Shown here: positions 45,138 through 54,154 of the stretch, one piece after another | Layout: every line of letters begins with the position of its first letter | Numbering within the stretch: the first letter of the stretch is position 1 | Notes under the pieces: model-generated | The model's database searches: none | Told to the model about the DNA's origin: nothing | The model's input: the letters and a program-made list of their open reading frames with translations, nothing else | NCBI RefSeq assembly: GCF_007827555.1 | Contig: NZ_VISS01000005.1 | Location: 92,757 to 156,756 of the forward strand | DNA length: 64,000 nucleotides | Direction of reading: 5' to 3' | From: Aeribacillus composti | GTDB lineage: Bacteria; Bacillota; Bacilli; Bacillales; Aeribacillaceae | Position numbers and translations under genes: made by a program

Positions 45138-46106
45138 ATGCTGACAGCAGTATATGGCTCACTTGAGGCGGGACTTATTTACGCAATAATGGCTCTCGGA
45201 GTCTATTTATCTTTTAGAATATTAGATTTTCCAGATTTAACGGTTGACGGTAGCTTCGTTACTGGAGCTGCCGTCGCAGCCGTCATGATCATAGACGGAG
45301 CTCATCCTGTTATGGCGACGATTGCCGGAATGATTGTCGGCTTTCTAGCTGGGATCTTAACGGGAATTTTGCATTCGTATGGGAAAATTAATCCGTTGTT
45401 ATCCGGTATATTAATGATGATCGCTCTTTATTCCATTAATTTGCGAATTATGGGAAAATCGAATGTTTCGCTTTTACAGGAGGAAACGCTTTTCTCAAAG
45501 CTGGCCGATGCGCTGGCACCGATCGATCAAGCCGTTAAGAGCGTCATTTCTTTTTCCCCGACCACATGGTCAGTCATCATTTCAATGGTGTTATTGGTCG
45601 CTTTTTTAAAGCTCATCCTTGATTACTTCTTAAAAACGGAAATCGGACTTGCTATAAGAGCTGTCGGAGATAACGAAGAAATGATTAAAAGTTTTTCGGC
45701 GAATACAAACTTTCTTAAAGTATTAGGATTAGGATTGTCAAATGGTTTGGTTGCTTTGTCAGGTGCGCTTGTCGCCCAATATAATGGCTTCAGCGATGCC
45801 AATATGGGAATTGGAATGATTGTGATCGGGCTTGCTTCCGTTATTATTGGAGAGGCAATTGTCGGTAGCAAGACGATTGTTCGGGCTACCTTAGCTGTTA
45901 TAATCGGTGCTGTCATTTATCGTTTCATAGTCGCCTTTGCATTTAGATTTAACTTTTTTGAAACAGGCGATATAAAATTAATTACAGCTTGTATCGTCAT
46001 TTTGGCGTTAATCATCCCGCGATATTTTGAAAAACGGCGTGAGAAAAAAAGAAAATTGGCAAGAAAGCGGGGTGAACAAGTTGCTTCAGCTAAAACACAT
46101 TCATAA
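45138..46106 (+). CDS. ABC transporter permease (LivH/BPD_transp_2 type)
   Basis: A 322-residue membrane protein with about eight helices and a basic C-terminal tail (KRREKKRKLARKRGEQ). It belongs to the branched-chain-amino-acid-type permease family; GIMLSNGLVALSGALVAQ-like and GLASVIIGEAIVG stretches fit. GAAGGGTG precedes ATG. Its last 26 bases overlap the ATPase gene. The substrate is inferred to be an amino acid, perhaps tryptophan, from the binding protein. Confidence 0.9.
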   Translation: MLTAVYGSLEAGLIYAIMALGVYLSFRILDFPDLTVDGSFVTGAAVAAVMIIDGAHPVMATIAGMIVGFLAGILTGILHSYGKINPLLSGILMMIALYSINLRIMGKSNVSLLQEETLFSKLADALAPIDQAVKSVISFSPTTWSVIISMVLLVAFLKLILDYFLKTEIGLAIRAVGDNEEMIKSFSANTNFLKVLGLGLSNGLVALSGALVAQYNGFSDANMGIGMIVIGLASVIIGEAIVGSKTIVRATLAVIIGAVIYRFIVAFAFRFNFFETGDIKLITACIVILALIIPRYFEKRREKKRKLARKRGEQVASAKTHS

Positions 46107-46869
46107 AGTGTTTAACGAAGGGTCATTGGATGAAAAAATCGCCTTAGATGGAATTCATTTAGAGGTCGAAAAAGGCGATTTTATTACGATTATTGGCAGC
46201 AACGGCGCAGGGAAATCGACTTTGCTGAACATCATAGCTGGAAAGCTGTTTCCCGATGAGGGGGAAGTCTGGCTTGACGGCGTAAATATAACAACACTTC
46301 CTGAGCATAAACGATCAAAATATATCGGCAGAGTGTTTCAAAATCCGTTGTCAGGCACATCGCCGACGTTGACCATTGAAGAAAATTTGGCGATCGCTTA
46401 CGGCCGTGTTCATAAACGAACTTTGGCCAGAGGTGTAACGAATAAGCGGAAAAATTATTTTAAGGAGCAGCTGTCGCTTTTAGGGCTTGGATTAGAAAAC
46501 CGTTTAAATGCGAAAGTAGGATTGCTGTCAGGCGGGGAAAGACAGGCGTTGTCGCTTTTGATGGCAACATTTACGAAACCGAAAATATTATTGCTTGATG
46601 AGCATACAGCCGCATTAGATCCCGCACGCGCAGAGGTCGTCCTGTCGCTTACGAAAAAATTTATTGAAGAATATAATTTAACAACGATTATGATTACACA
46701 TAATATGCAGCAGGCGATTGATCTAGGAAACAGATTGCTGATGATGAATCGTGGAAAAATCATTTTTGAGGCATCTGCTGAAGAAAAAGTAAAACTGACC
46801 ATTCCGAAATTAATGGACGAATTTGCCAAAATTCAAAATGCAGTATCTGACCGGGTGCTCTTAAGCTGA
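46081..46869 (+). CDS. ABC transporter ATP-binding protein of the TrpXYZ-like system
   Basis: A 262-residue ATPase with Walker A GSNGAGKSTL, signature LLSGGERQAL and Walker B ILLLDEHTAALD, followed by MITHN. TTG at 46081 is preceded by GGGGTG with six bases of spacing; GTG at 46072 is an alternative that adds three residues. It overlaps the permease gene, so the two are coupled. The long frame from 46027 is not the true start. Confidence 0.92.
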   Translation: MLQLKHIHKVFNEGSLDEKIALDGIHLEVEKGDFITIIGSNGAGKSTLLNIIAGKLFPDEGEVWLDGVNITTLPEHKRSKYIGRVFQNPLSGTSPTLTIEENLAIAYGRVHKRTLARGVTNKRKNYFKEQLSLLGLGLENRLNAKVGLLSGGERQALSLLMATFTKPKILLLDEHTAALDPARAEVVLSLTKKFIEEYNLTTIMITHNMQQAIDLGNRLLMMNRGKIIFEASAEEKVKLTIPKLMDEFAKIQNAVSDRVLLS

Positions 46870-46874
46870 TATTT

Positions 46875-46903
46875 ACCTCTTTCCATTCAGGGGAGAGGTT
46901 TTT
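46875..46903 (+). terminator. Terminator after the ABC transporter operon
   Basis: ACCTCT and AGAGGT pair around a 13-base loop and run into TTTTT. The stem is short. Confidence 0.6.
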
Positions 46904-46974
46904 AAATGCAATTTTGTTCAATATATAAAACAAATGTATGAAATAATAAACAAAACATAAAAAAGGAGGAAAAC

Positions 46975-47532
46975 ATGAAGCCGATTCAGCAAATTATTGG
47001 GGAAAATTTTTGTAAAATCCGAAAAAGGATGGAGCTAAGCCTTGACAAGGTGTCTGAAAAGACAGGCGTTTCCAAAGCGATTCTGGCACAAATTGAAAGA
47101 GGGGAAGCGAATCCGACTGTCTCCACGCTGTGGAAAATAGCGAACGGACTTCATGTATCATTTTCCGCTTTGATGAAGGAGGAGGCGCCAAGCGTTCAAA
47201 AAATATCTTTATCAAACATACCGGCTATATCTGATGATGATGAAAAGTATAAAGTATACCCGATGTTTACGTTTGAAATCGGCAAGCCGTTTGAGGTGTT
47301 TGAAGCACATTTAGAGCCTAGACATGTCCATCAATCGGATGAACATGCGCACGGGGTGCAAGAAATTTTGATCATTCAAAAGGGAGCTTTAGAAATTGTA
47401 ATTGATGGATGTTCTTATGTTGTTCGCGAAGGGGAAGCGATCCGATTTGCAGCGGACAAAAAGCATGATTATAAAAATATAACGGATCAAAAAGTTAAAT
47501 ATTATGTGATCATTTATTATCCGGAAAACTAG
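46975..47532 (+). CDS. XRE-family regulator with C-terminal cupin domain
   Basis: A 185-residue protein with an N-terminal helix-turn-helix (residues 10 to 65, VSEKTGVSKAILAQIERGE) and a cupin sensor (about 105 to 180, RHVHQSDEHAHGVQEILIIQ). The cupin histidines look able to bind a metal. AAAGGAGG precedes ATG. It sits 18 bases ahead of azlC and is probably the local regulator of azlCD, although in B. subtilis azlCD is controlled by the Lrp-type AzlB. Confidence 0.88.
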   Translation: MKPIQQIIGENFCKIRKRMELSLDKVSEKTGVSKAILAQIERGEANPTVSTLWKIANGLHVSFSALMKEEAPSVQKISLSNIPAISDDDEKYKVYPMFTFEIGKPFEVFEAHLEPRHVHQSDEHAHGVQEILIIQKGALEIVIDGCSYVVREGEAIRFAADKKHDYKNITDQKVKYYVIIYYPEN

Positions 47533-47550
47533 AAATGGAGGTGATTCCGA

Positions 47551-48270
47551 TTGCATTCGACAGCATTGGCAAAATATAAATCGGAATTAATCCAAGGCAT
47601 TCAAGCAGGAATCAGCATTGCCATCGGCTATTTCCCCGTTGCCATCGCTTTCGGCCTTCTTGCTGAAAGAACGGGACTTTCGATTGCGGAAACGGTGATG
47701 ATGAGCGCAATCGTTTTTGCAGGAGCGGCTCAATATATGTCATTAAGCCTAATTGCTGCGCATGTTGGTGCTTGGGAAATTATTATGACAACTTTCATTG
47801 TAAACATCCGCCATTTCCTTATGTCAGCATCATTAAATGAGAAAGTGGAGAAAGACTCCATATGGATAAAAGCTCTGTACGGCTTTGGTGTAACAGATGA
47901 AACATATGCAGTTGCGGCTGTCAGACAGGAAATGGTCACAGCACCATATATGTTTGGACTATGCTTGATGGCATATAGCAGCTGGGTGATCAATTCTGGA
48001 ATCGGTCATATAGTTGGAGAAAATTTGCCCGCTTTCTTACAGGAAAGCATGGGAATTGCTCTATATGCCCTATTCATCGGCTTATTGGTTCCTTCATTAA
48101 AAAAACATCGGAAAATTATCGTACTAGCTTTATTATCTGCAGTGATAAATTCCGTTTTATTGACGACCGGACGGCTGTCTATAGGCTGGTCTATTGCATT
48201 GTCGTCCTTATTTTCCTCCGTTGTTGTGGAATGTATCTTTAGAAAATTAGAGGTGCAGCAAGATGAATAG
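47551..48270 (+). CDS. azlC: Branched-chain amino acid exporter large subunit AzlC
   Basis: A 239-residue membrane protein with about six to eight helices. The AzlC family motif GYFPVAIAFGLLAERTGLS and FAGAAQYMSLSL are present, with NIRHFLMSASL following. With AzlD it forms a branched-chain amino acid exporter. The start is TTG, with GGAGGTGA in front. It overlaps azlD by eight bases. Confidence 0.92.
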   Translation: MHSTALAKYKSELIQGIQAGISIAIGYFPVAIAFGLLAERTGLSIAETVMMSAIVFAGAAQYMSLSLIAAHVGAWEIIMTTFIVNIRHFLMSASLNEKVEKDSIWIKALYGFGVTDETYAVAAVRQEMVTAPYMFGLCLMAYSSWVINSGIGHIVGENLPAFLQESMGIALYALFIGLLVPSLKKHRKIIVLALLSAVINSVLLTTGRLSIGWSIALSSLFSSVVVECIFRKLEVQQDE

Positions 48271-48568
48271 CCAAATATTTTGGTTGATTATCGGAATGGG
48301 CGTTGTGACATACATACCGCGAATGCTTCCTTTTGTTATCTTCAGTCAATTACATCTCCCTCCGTTTTGGCAAAATGTATTAAAAAATGTACCATATGCA
48401 ACATTAGGTGCATTGATCGTGCCCTCGGTCTTTTTTATTCACGAGGATTTCCTGTTTGGAGCAGTCGGTGCATTTACAGCGTTCATTGCTGCTTATTTCG
48501 GAGCCAACGTCTTTTTTGTAGTTATGTGTTCAATTGCCGTTTTATCTTTTTACAGCTTCTTTTTCTAA
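48263..48568 (+). CDS. azlD: Branched-chain amino acid exporter small subunit AzlD
   Basis: A 101-residue protein with about three to four membrane helices; VTYIPRMLPFVIF and VPYATLGALIVPS are typical of AzlD. AGAGGTG lies in the end of azlC and ATG overlaps it, so the pair is coupled. Confidence 0.9.
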   Translation: MNSQIFWLIIGMGVVTYIPRMLPFVIFSQLHLPPFWQNVLKNVPYATLGALIVPSVFFIHEDFLFGAVGAFTAFIAAYFGANVFFVVMCSIAVLSFYSFFF

Positions 48569-48651
48569 ATATTTTGGAAAAGCAGTTCTATTACGATGTT
48601 TTTTTATCTAAACTACTAAAGGAGGGAGTTAAGCTCAAGGGGGTATTCGGC

Positions 48652-49911
48652 TTGAAAAAGAGTCTTCTAACGATCATTTTATTATATGCAGTTTACGGTT
48701 TGGTTTTATACTTCTATTTATTCTTCTGGACGGGTTATGAGCTGCCGAAGGGAATTGAAGGTACTGCTGCCGATCCGAAAACGTTTTTAACGGCAGAGGA
48801 GCTGCAGCTGTCAGAAAATTATTCACGATTAAAAAATTTGGTATTTTTCATATCCATTCCGTTAGAGTGGATCATCTTTTTTATTGTGCTAAGCTTTGGG
48901 ATTTCAAAAACATTTCAGCAATGGGCGGAAACAGCATCCCGTTTCTTTATAGTCCAAACAGCTTTATACTATTTTTGGCTGTCATTGCTTGTCACTTTAC
49001 TAACATTACCTGTCAGCTGGCTGAACTACAAACTGTCAAAGGATTTTCAAATCTCGACCCAGACGTTGAACTCGTGGCTGAAGGATGAAGTGACCGATTT
49101 TCTTGTTAATTATGTTTTAATGGCGGTTGTCGTCACGTTTCTATACATCATTATTCGAAAATTTGAAAAGCGCTGGTGGCTTTGGGCATGGTTTGCATCG
49201 ATACCATTCACATTGTTTATAATGTTTATTCAGCCGGTAATCATTGATCCGCTGTACAACGATTTTTACCCGTTGAAAAATAAAAAGCTGGAGGAAGAAA
49301 TTTTACAGCTAGCTTCCAAAGCAGATATTCCCGCGGAGCATGTGTATGAAGTGGATATGTCCACCAAAACAAATGCGTTGAACGCCTATGTGACAGGAAT
49401 AGGATCAAATTCGAGAATCGTTTTGTGGGATACGACGTTAAATAAATTAAGCGAAGATGAAATATTATTCATTATGGCTCATGAGATGGGACATTATGTG
49501 ATGAAGCACATCTATATCGGAATAGCCGGGTATTTGCTTCTTTCCTTGGCAGGTTTATATATCATTCATCAGTTAATGATTTTTTGTACAAATCGATGGG
49601 GAAAAAGGCTGAACATTCAATCTATACGTGAATTGTCGTCGCTTCCTCTATTTCTTTTGCTGCTGGGGATGTTATCGTTCGCTTCAAGCCCTATATCCGG
49701 CATAGTATCAAGGTATCAAGAGAAACAGGCGGATTTATATGCAATTGAAATGACAAAAAACGAGGAAGCGGCTGTAAAAACATTTCAACATTTGGCGAAA
49801 TTTAGCCGCAGCGAAATAAATCCGCCAAAAATAGTGAAAGTTTTACGTTACGATCATCCGCCTCTGATTGAACGAATTATGTATATTGAAAATATAAAAA
49901 ATAAAGAATAA
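48652..49911 (+). CDS. yhfN: M48-family membrane zinc protease, YhfN-like
   Basis: A 419-residue CAAX-prenyl-protease-1-type metalloprotease. The zinc motif MAHEMGHYVMKH lies near residue 275, with the third ligand in EKQADLYAIEMT. Several membrane helices flank it, and an N-terminal peptidase_M48_N region is present. AAGGGGG lies ahead of TTG at 48652. An open frame extends upstream to 48280 but overlaps azlD and is not coding. It is the last gene in the yhf-type block before the order switches to the sftA region. Confidence 0.9.
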   Translation: MKKSLLTIILLYAVYGLVLYFYLFFWTGYELPKGIEGTAADPKTFLTAEELQLSENYSRLKNLVFFISIPLEWIIFFIVLSFGISKTFQQWAETASRFFIVQTALYYFWLSLLVTLLTLPVSWLNYKLSKDFQISTQTLNSWLKDEVTDFLVNYVLMAVVVTFLYIIIRKFEKRWWLWAWFASIPFTLFIMFIQPVIIDPLYNDFYPLKNKKLEEEILQLASKADIPAEHVYEVDMSTKTNALNAYVTGIGSNSRIVLWDTTLNKLSEDEILFIMAHEMGHYVMKHIYIGIAGYLLLSLAGLYIIHQLMIFCTNRWGKRLNIQSIRELSSLPLFLLLLGMLSFASSPISGIVSRYQEKQADLYAIEMTKNEEAAVKTFQHLAKFSRSEINPPKIVKVLRYDHPPLIERIMYIENIKNKE

Positions 49912-49947
49912 ACTCCTTGTTTATACAGGGAGTCTTATTTATTTTTA
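49912..49947 (+). terminator. Terminator after the M48 protease gene
   Basis: ACTCCTTGT and ACAGGGAGT pair with one G-T pair, followed by a T-rich run (CTTATTTATTTTT). Confidence 0.65.
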
Positions 49948-50064
49948 AATCTGTGATTTTAGCAATATAATATTAATGTTTGTCATTGCTTTTTAAACTT
50001 CCAAAAAGTATTTTTATTGATAAAATATAGGATGAGATTAGTATGAATGAAAGAGTGATCATAG

Positions 50065-52593
50065 ATGAGCTGGTTGTCAAAACTGTTGCGGTTGTTTTTC
50101 GATAATCAGGAAGAAGAATATGAAAGAAAGATAGAAAAAAACAATTCTACTGAAAAAATAAAAGATCAATCATTAACTGACGATAGATTAGAGATGCAAG
50201 CTAGAGTTACATATCAATATCCGAAAGGAAACTTTCGGTTTCCGCTAATATCCGATGATGAAACATTGCGAGAAACGAGACGCCCAGCGGATGCGGCAAA
50301 ATCAAAAGCAAAAACATCTTCTGAACGCAAGCAGTCTCGACTGAATAGTGCACAAGGCGCACAAAAGGAAAGAAAATCTTTTCAGCCAACGGAAATCCCT
50401 TCACCGATTTTTGGATTTGGACCAAGGAATAGAGATGATTTATTTTTCAAAAAAATTGAAGAGCAATATCAGCAACAGACGGACATAGACGTACATGATA
50501 TTTTCATCAATGATCTGGAAAAACAAAAAGAAGTGCAAAGGGAGTTTGCTGCAGCAGAAGAAATAGAAATAAATGAAATGATAGAATATGAAAACGATTA
50601 TGAAAAAGAAATATCAAAAACACAAGATCACGAAGCTGAGGATTCATATTTTGAAATAACAGCACCGCCTTCGGAGGATAAACAGCGAGAAGCTGAGGAA
50701 GCTCAATCGGTCGAGGCTTCAAAGCTGGAGATTGATTCAAAGCAAGAGACGAATCTAAAACAGTGGACGGATCTAAACCAGGAGATGGAATCAAAGCAAG
50801 AAACGAATCTAAAACAGTGGACGGATCTAAACCAGGAGACGGGATCAAAGCAAGAGACGAATCTAAAACAGTGGACAGGTCTAAAACAGGAGACGGATCT
50901 AAAACAAGAGACAGTTCTAAAGCAGGGGACGAATCTAAAACAGGAGACAGATCTAAAACAAGGAACAGATCTAAATCAGGAGGAAGGTCCAAAACAGGAG
51001 ACGAGCCTAAAACAGGAAGCGGATCCAAAGCATTTAGAGAAAAAGTCCGATGACAGACGAAAGCCTGTTTCCAGAGGAAAGCTTTCATCAAATCAAAACG
51101 AAAAGACAATTATTCCATATAATGTCATTATGTTTGGACAAGATAAACGAAAGCTTGAATTAAAGGAAAAACGGCAAAATTATTTGTTTCCGCCGCTCAC
51201 CCTCCTGAACGTTCAGCCGTTTGAGGAAGAAGCGGATGATCAGTGGATAGAAAAGCAAAAGAATTTGCTCGATCTTACGCTGCAAAATTTTCATGTCAAT
51301 GCAAAAGTGGTCAATGTGTCACAAGGACCTTCCGTCACGAGGTTTGAGGTTCACCCTGAACCCGGCGTAAAAGTGAGCAAGATAACTAACTTGATAGACG
51401 ATATTAAATTAAGCTTGTCTGCAAAAGACATCCGGATTGAGGCTCCGATACCGGGGAAAAACACAATCGGGATTGAAGTGCCAAACCGGAAAAGCAAAAC
51501 GGTTTTTTTAAGAGAGATTTTACGGTCGAAAGCTTTTCAAGCCAACCGCTCTCCGTTAACGGTTGCTCTGGGCCTCAGCATTTCAGGGGAGCCGATTGTG
51601 ACGGATTTGAAAAAAATGCCGCATGGTTTGATTGCGGGAGCTACAGGGTCAGGAAAAAGCGTTTGTATCAATACGATTTTAGTCAGCCTGCTCTATAAAG
51701 CAACTCCAAATGATGTGAAAATGCTCCTCATTGATCCAAAAATGGTGGAGCTTGCGCCGTATAACCGCATACCTCATCTCGTCAGCCCTGTTATTACGGA
51801 TGTAAAAGCAGCTACTGCTGCACTGAAATGGGCGGTAGATGAAATGGAAAGAAGGTATGAATTATTTGCCCATGTAGGCGTTCGAGATATCGAGAAATTT
51901 AATGAACGAGTCGGCGACAAGGAAAAGGAGAAACGATTGCCGTACATCGTGATTGTGATTGACGAGCTCGCTGATTTAATGATGGTTTCGCCGAACGATG
52001 TGGAGGAGGCGATTTGCCGGATTGCCCAAAAAGCGAGAGCTTGCGGCATCCATTTATTAATTGCCACACAAAGACCGTCTGTTGATGTTATAACCGGTTT
52101 AATAAAGGCGAATATTCCTACAAGAATAGCATTTTCCGTATCATCGCAAATAGATTCAAGAACGATTCTTGATACTTCCGGTGCAGAAAGACTCCTAGGA
52201 AGAGGAGACATGCTGTTTTTAGAAAACGGTTCTGCAAAACCGGTAAGAGTTCAAGGAACTTTTGTTTCTGATGATGAAATTGATCGCGTCGTTCACCATG
52301 TAAAAAACCAGATGGCGCCCAATTATTTGTTTAAACAAGAGGAATTGCTTGCGAAAACAAATTTCCAAGCAGAAGAAGATGATCTTTTTTATGAAGCCTG
52401 CGAGTTTGTTGTAGAGCAGGGGCATGCTTCGGCTTCAAGCCTTCAACGCCGTTTTCGAATCGGTTATAATAGAGCGGCCAGATTGATTGATTTAATGGAG
52501 GAGCAGGGGATCATTTCCCCGCCGAAAGGAAGCAAGCCGCGAGACGTGCTAGTGTCAGAAGAACAATTGAAAACAATAAAAGAGAGTAGTTGA
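50065..52593 (+). CDS. sftA: Soluble DNA translocase SftA (YtpST)
   Basis: An 842-residue FtsK/SpoIIIE-family motor without membrane helices, as in B. subtilis SftA, which clears chromosome ends from the closing septum. The N-terminus (1 to about 330) is low-complexity and includes 16 hexapeptide repeats (228 to 323). The motor follows, with GATGSGKSV (Walker A, about 530), VIVIDELADLMMV (Walker B) and ATQRPSVDVITG. The C-terminal gamma winged helix (SLQRRFRIGYNRAARLIDLM) recognises polar DNA motifs. It is shorter than the roughly 950-residue B. subtilis protein. murC follows as in B. subtilis. Confidence 0.93.
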   Translation: MSWLSKLLRLFFDNQEEEYERKIEKNNSTEKIKDQSLTDDRLEMQARVTYQYPKGNFRFPLISDDETLRETRRPADAAKSKAKTSSERKQSRLNSAQGAQKERKSFQPTEIPSPIFGFGPRNRDDLFFKKIEEQYQQQTDIDVHDIFINDLEKQKEVQREFAAAEEIEINEMIEYENDYEKEISKTQDHEAEDSYFEITAPPSEDKQREAEEAQSVEASKLEIDSKQETNLKQWTDLNQEMESKQETNLKQWTDLNQETGSKQETNLKQWTGLKQETDLKQETVLKQGTNLKQETDLKQGTDLNQEEGPKQETSLKQEADPKHLEKKSDDRRKPVSRGKLSSNQNEKTIIPYNVIMFGQDKRKLELKEKRQNYLFPPLTLLNVQPFEEEADDQWIEKQKNLLDLTLQNFHVNAKVVNVSQGPSVTRFEVHPEPGVKVSKITNLIDDIKLSLSAKDIRIEAPIPGKNTIGIEVPNRKSKTVFLREILRSKAFQANRSPLTVALGLSISGEPIVTDLKKMPHGLIAGATGSGKSVCINTILVSLLYKATPNDVKMLLIDPKMVELAPYNRIPHLVSPVITDVKAATAALKWAVDEMERRYELFAHVGVRDIEKFNERVGDKEKEKRLPYIVIVIDELADLMMVSPNDVEEAICRIAQKARACGIHLLIATQRPSVDVITGLIKANIPTRIAFSVSSQIDSRTILDTSGAERLLGRGDMLFLENGSAKPVRVQGTFVSDDEIDRVVHHVKNQMAPNYLFKQEELLAKTNFQAEEDDLFYEACEFVVEQGHASASSLQRRFRIGYNRAARLIDLMEEQGIISPPKGSKPRDVLVSEEQLKTIKESS
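50746..51033 (+). repeat. 18-base tandem repeat within sftA (16 hexapeptide units)
   Basis: Sixteen in-frame 18-base units encode a hexapeptide with consensus ETDLKQ. The first nine units are arranged as three 54-base blocks (ETNLKQ, WTDLNQ, then an SKQ-ending unit in the first two). Neighbouring units differ by few bases, implying recent slippage or unequal exchange. All units keep frame. Confidence 0.9.
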
Positions 52594-52796
52594 GATGTAC
52601 TGAACATGATATTATTAAAATGTTGGGCTGATTTTGGCAATGCCGATTTAAAACGATATACGTTGCTTTCAATTAGGAAACACTAAAAGTATACAATATT
52701 GCGTTATGAAGCTTGCAGGAAATAAATATTATAGTTGCAAAACTAGTCATTCGTCATATATTATTTTACAGATAGACGATTGTTGGAGGTTCTTAT

Positions 52797-54095
52797 ATGA
52801 CTGCTTATCATTTTGTTGGCATAAAAGGAACAGGGATGAGTGCTTTAGCTCAAATCCTTCATGATATGAATGAAAATGTACAAGGATCTGATATTGAAAA
52901 ATATATTTTTACACAAAAAGGCTTGGAGGAACGGGGAATTCAAATATTTCCTTTTTCGAAAAATAACATTCACCCTGGTTTAACTGTAATAGCTGGTAAT
53001 GCTTTTCCAGATACACACGAGGAGATTGAAGAAGCAAAGAGACTTCAATTGCCGGTTTACCGCTATCACAAATTTTTAGGGGAATTGATGAACAAATTCA
53101 CAAGCATAGCGGTAACTGGCGTGCACGGTAAAACATCTACAACCGGTTTACTGTCTCATGTTATGCAAGGTGCTTTTCCTACCTCATACTTGATTGGAGA
53201 CGGAACGGGAAAAGGAGTTCAAAACAGCAAATATTTTGTCTTTGAAGCATGTGAATACCGGCGCCATTTTCTATCCTATCATCCGGATTATGCGATTATG
53301 ACGAACATTGATTTTGACCACCCTGATTATTATCGTGATCTGGATGATGTTTTTTCAGCCTTTCAGCAAATGGCTTTACAAGTGAAAAAAGGAATTATCG
53401 CTTGCGGAGATGATGAGCGTTTACAGGAAATACAAGCGAAAGTTCCGGTATTATATTACGGTTTTCATGAGGAAAACGATTTTCAAGCGAGAAATGTGGT
53501 GAAAAGCACAACGGGAACTGTATTTGATGTATATATTCGGAATACGTTTTACGGCACGTTTGAAATTCCTGCATTCGGGGATCACAACGTTCTAAATGCG
53601 CTGGCGGTTATTACGTTATGCCAATACGAAAATATTGGAATTGATGTTATTCAGGAGCGCGTCAAAACGTTTAAAGGCGTAAAAAGAAGATTCAGCGCCA
53701 AAAATTTCGGAGGACAAGTGCTGATTGACGATTACGCCCATCATCCTACGGAAATAAAAGCAACAATTGAAGCTGCGCGGCAAAAATATCCTGACCGGGA
53801 AATTGTTGCTGTTTTTCAGCCTCATACCTTTTCAAGAACACAGTCATTTCTTAATGAGTTTGCGGATAGTTTAAAAAGCGCCGACAAAGTATACTTATGC
53901 GAAATTTTTGGCTCTGCCCGTGAAAACATAGGGAACCTCACGATAAAAGATTTGCAGGCGCAAATTGAACATTCAGAGTTAATCGATGAGACGAACATTA
54001 AAGTTTTGAAAAAGCATGAAAGCAGCGTTATTTTATTCATGGGTGCAGGAGATATTCAAAAATATCAAGATGCCTATGAAAAGCTGTGTGTTTAA
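52797..54095 (+). CDS. murC: UDP-N-acetylmuramate-L-alanine ligase MurC
   Basis: A 432-residue Mur ligase that adds L-alanine to UDP-MurNAc in the cytoplasm. The N-terminal [15 protein letters not shown], the ATP loop [14 protein letters not shown] and the [18 protein letters not shown] motif are diagnostic. GGAGG precedes ATG. It is separate from sftA by 200 bases of AT-rich DNA without a gene, and ends at a strong terminator. Confidence 0.96.
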   Translation: MTAYHFVGIKGTGMSALAQILHDMNENVQGSDIEKYIFTQKGLEERGIQIFPFSKNNIHPGLTVIAGNAFPDTHEEIEEAKRLQLPVYRYHKFLGELMNKFTSIAVTGVHGKTSTTGLLSHVMQGAFPTSYLIGDGTGKGVQNSKYFVFEACEYRRHFLSYHPDYAIMTNIDFDHPDYYRDLDDVFSAFQQMALQVKKGIIACGDDERLQEIQAKVPVLYYGFHEENDFQARNVVKSTTGTVFDVYIRNTFYGTFEIPAFGDHNVLNALAVITLCQYENIGIDVIQERVKTFKGVKRRFSAKNFGGQVLIDDYAHHPTEIKATIEAARQKYPDREIVAVFQPHTFSRTQSFLNEFADSLKSADKVYLCEIFGSARENIGNLTIKDLQAQIEHSELIDETNIKVLKKHESSVILFMGAGDIQKYQDAYEKLCV

Positions 54096-54096
54096 A

Positions 54097-54140
54097 ACAA
54101 AACGACTGTAACAAAAAATGTTACAGTCGTTTTGTTTTTA
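54097..54140. terminator. Strong bidirectional terminator between murC and the M29 gene
   Basis: ACAAAACGACTGTAAC and GTTACAGTCGTTTTGT form a perfect 16-base-pair stem followed by TTTTA. Confidence 0.92.
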
Positions 54141-54154
54141 TAGCGAAGAATGCA

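Noticed and set aside
48280..48651. N-terminal extension of the M48 protease gene
   Set aside because: It overlaps azlD in another frame, has no ribosome site, and the protease starts naturally at 48652.
50763..51053. A plus-strand frame shifted by one base within sftA
   Set aside because: It is the same repeat read in another frame; tandem repeats whose unit is a multiple of three stay open in several frames.
50507..51109. A 200-codon antisense open frame opposite sftA
   Set aside because: It is opened by the 18-base repeats, which have no stop in this frame, and has no ribosome site; the sense frame carries all SftA motifs.
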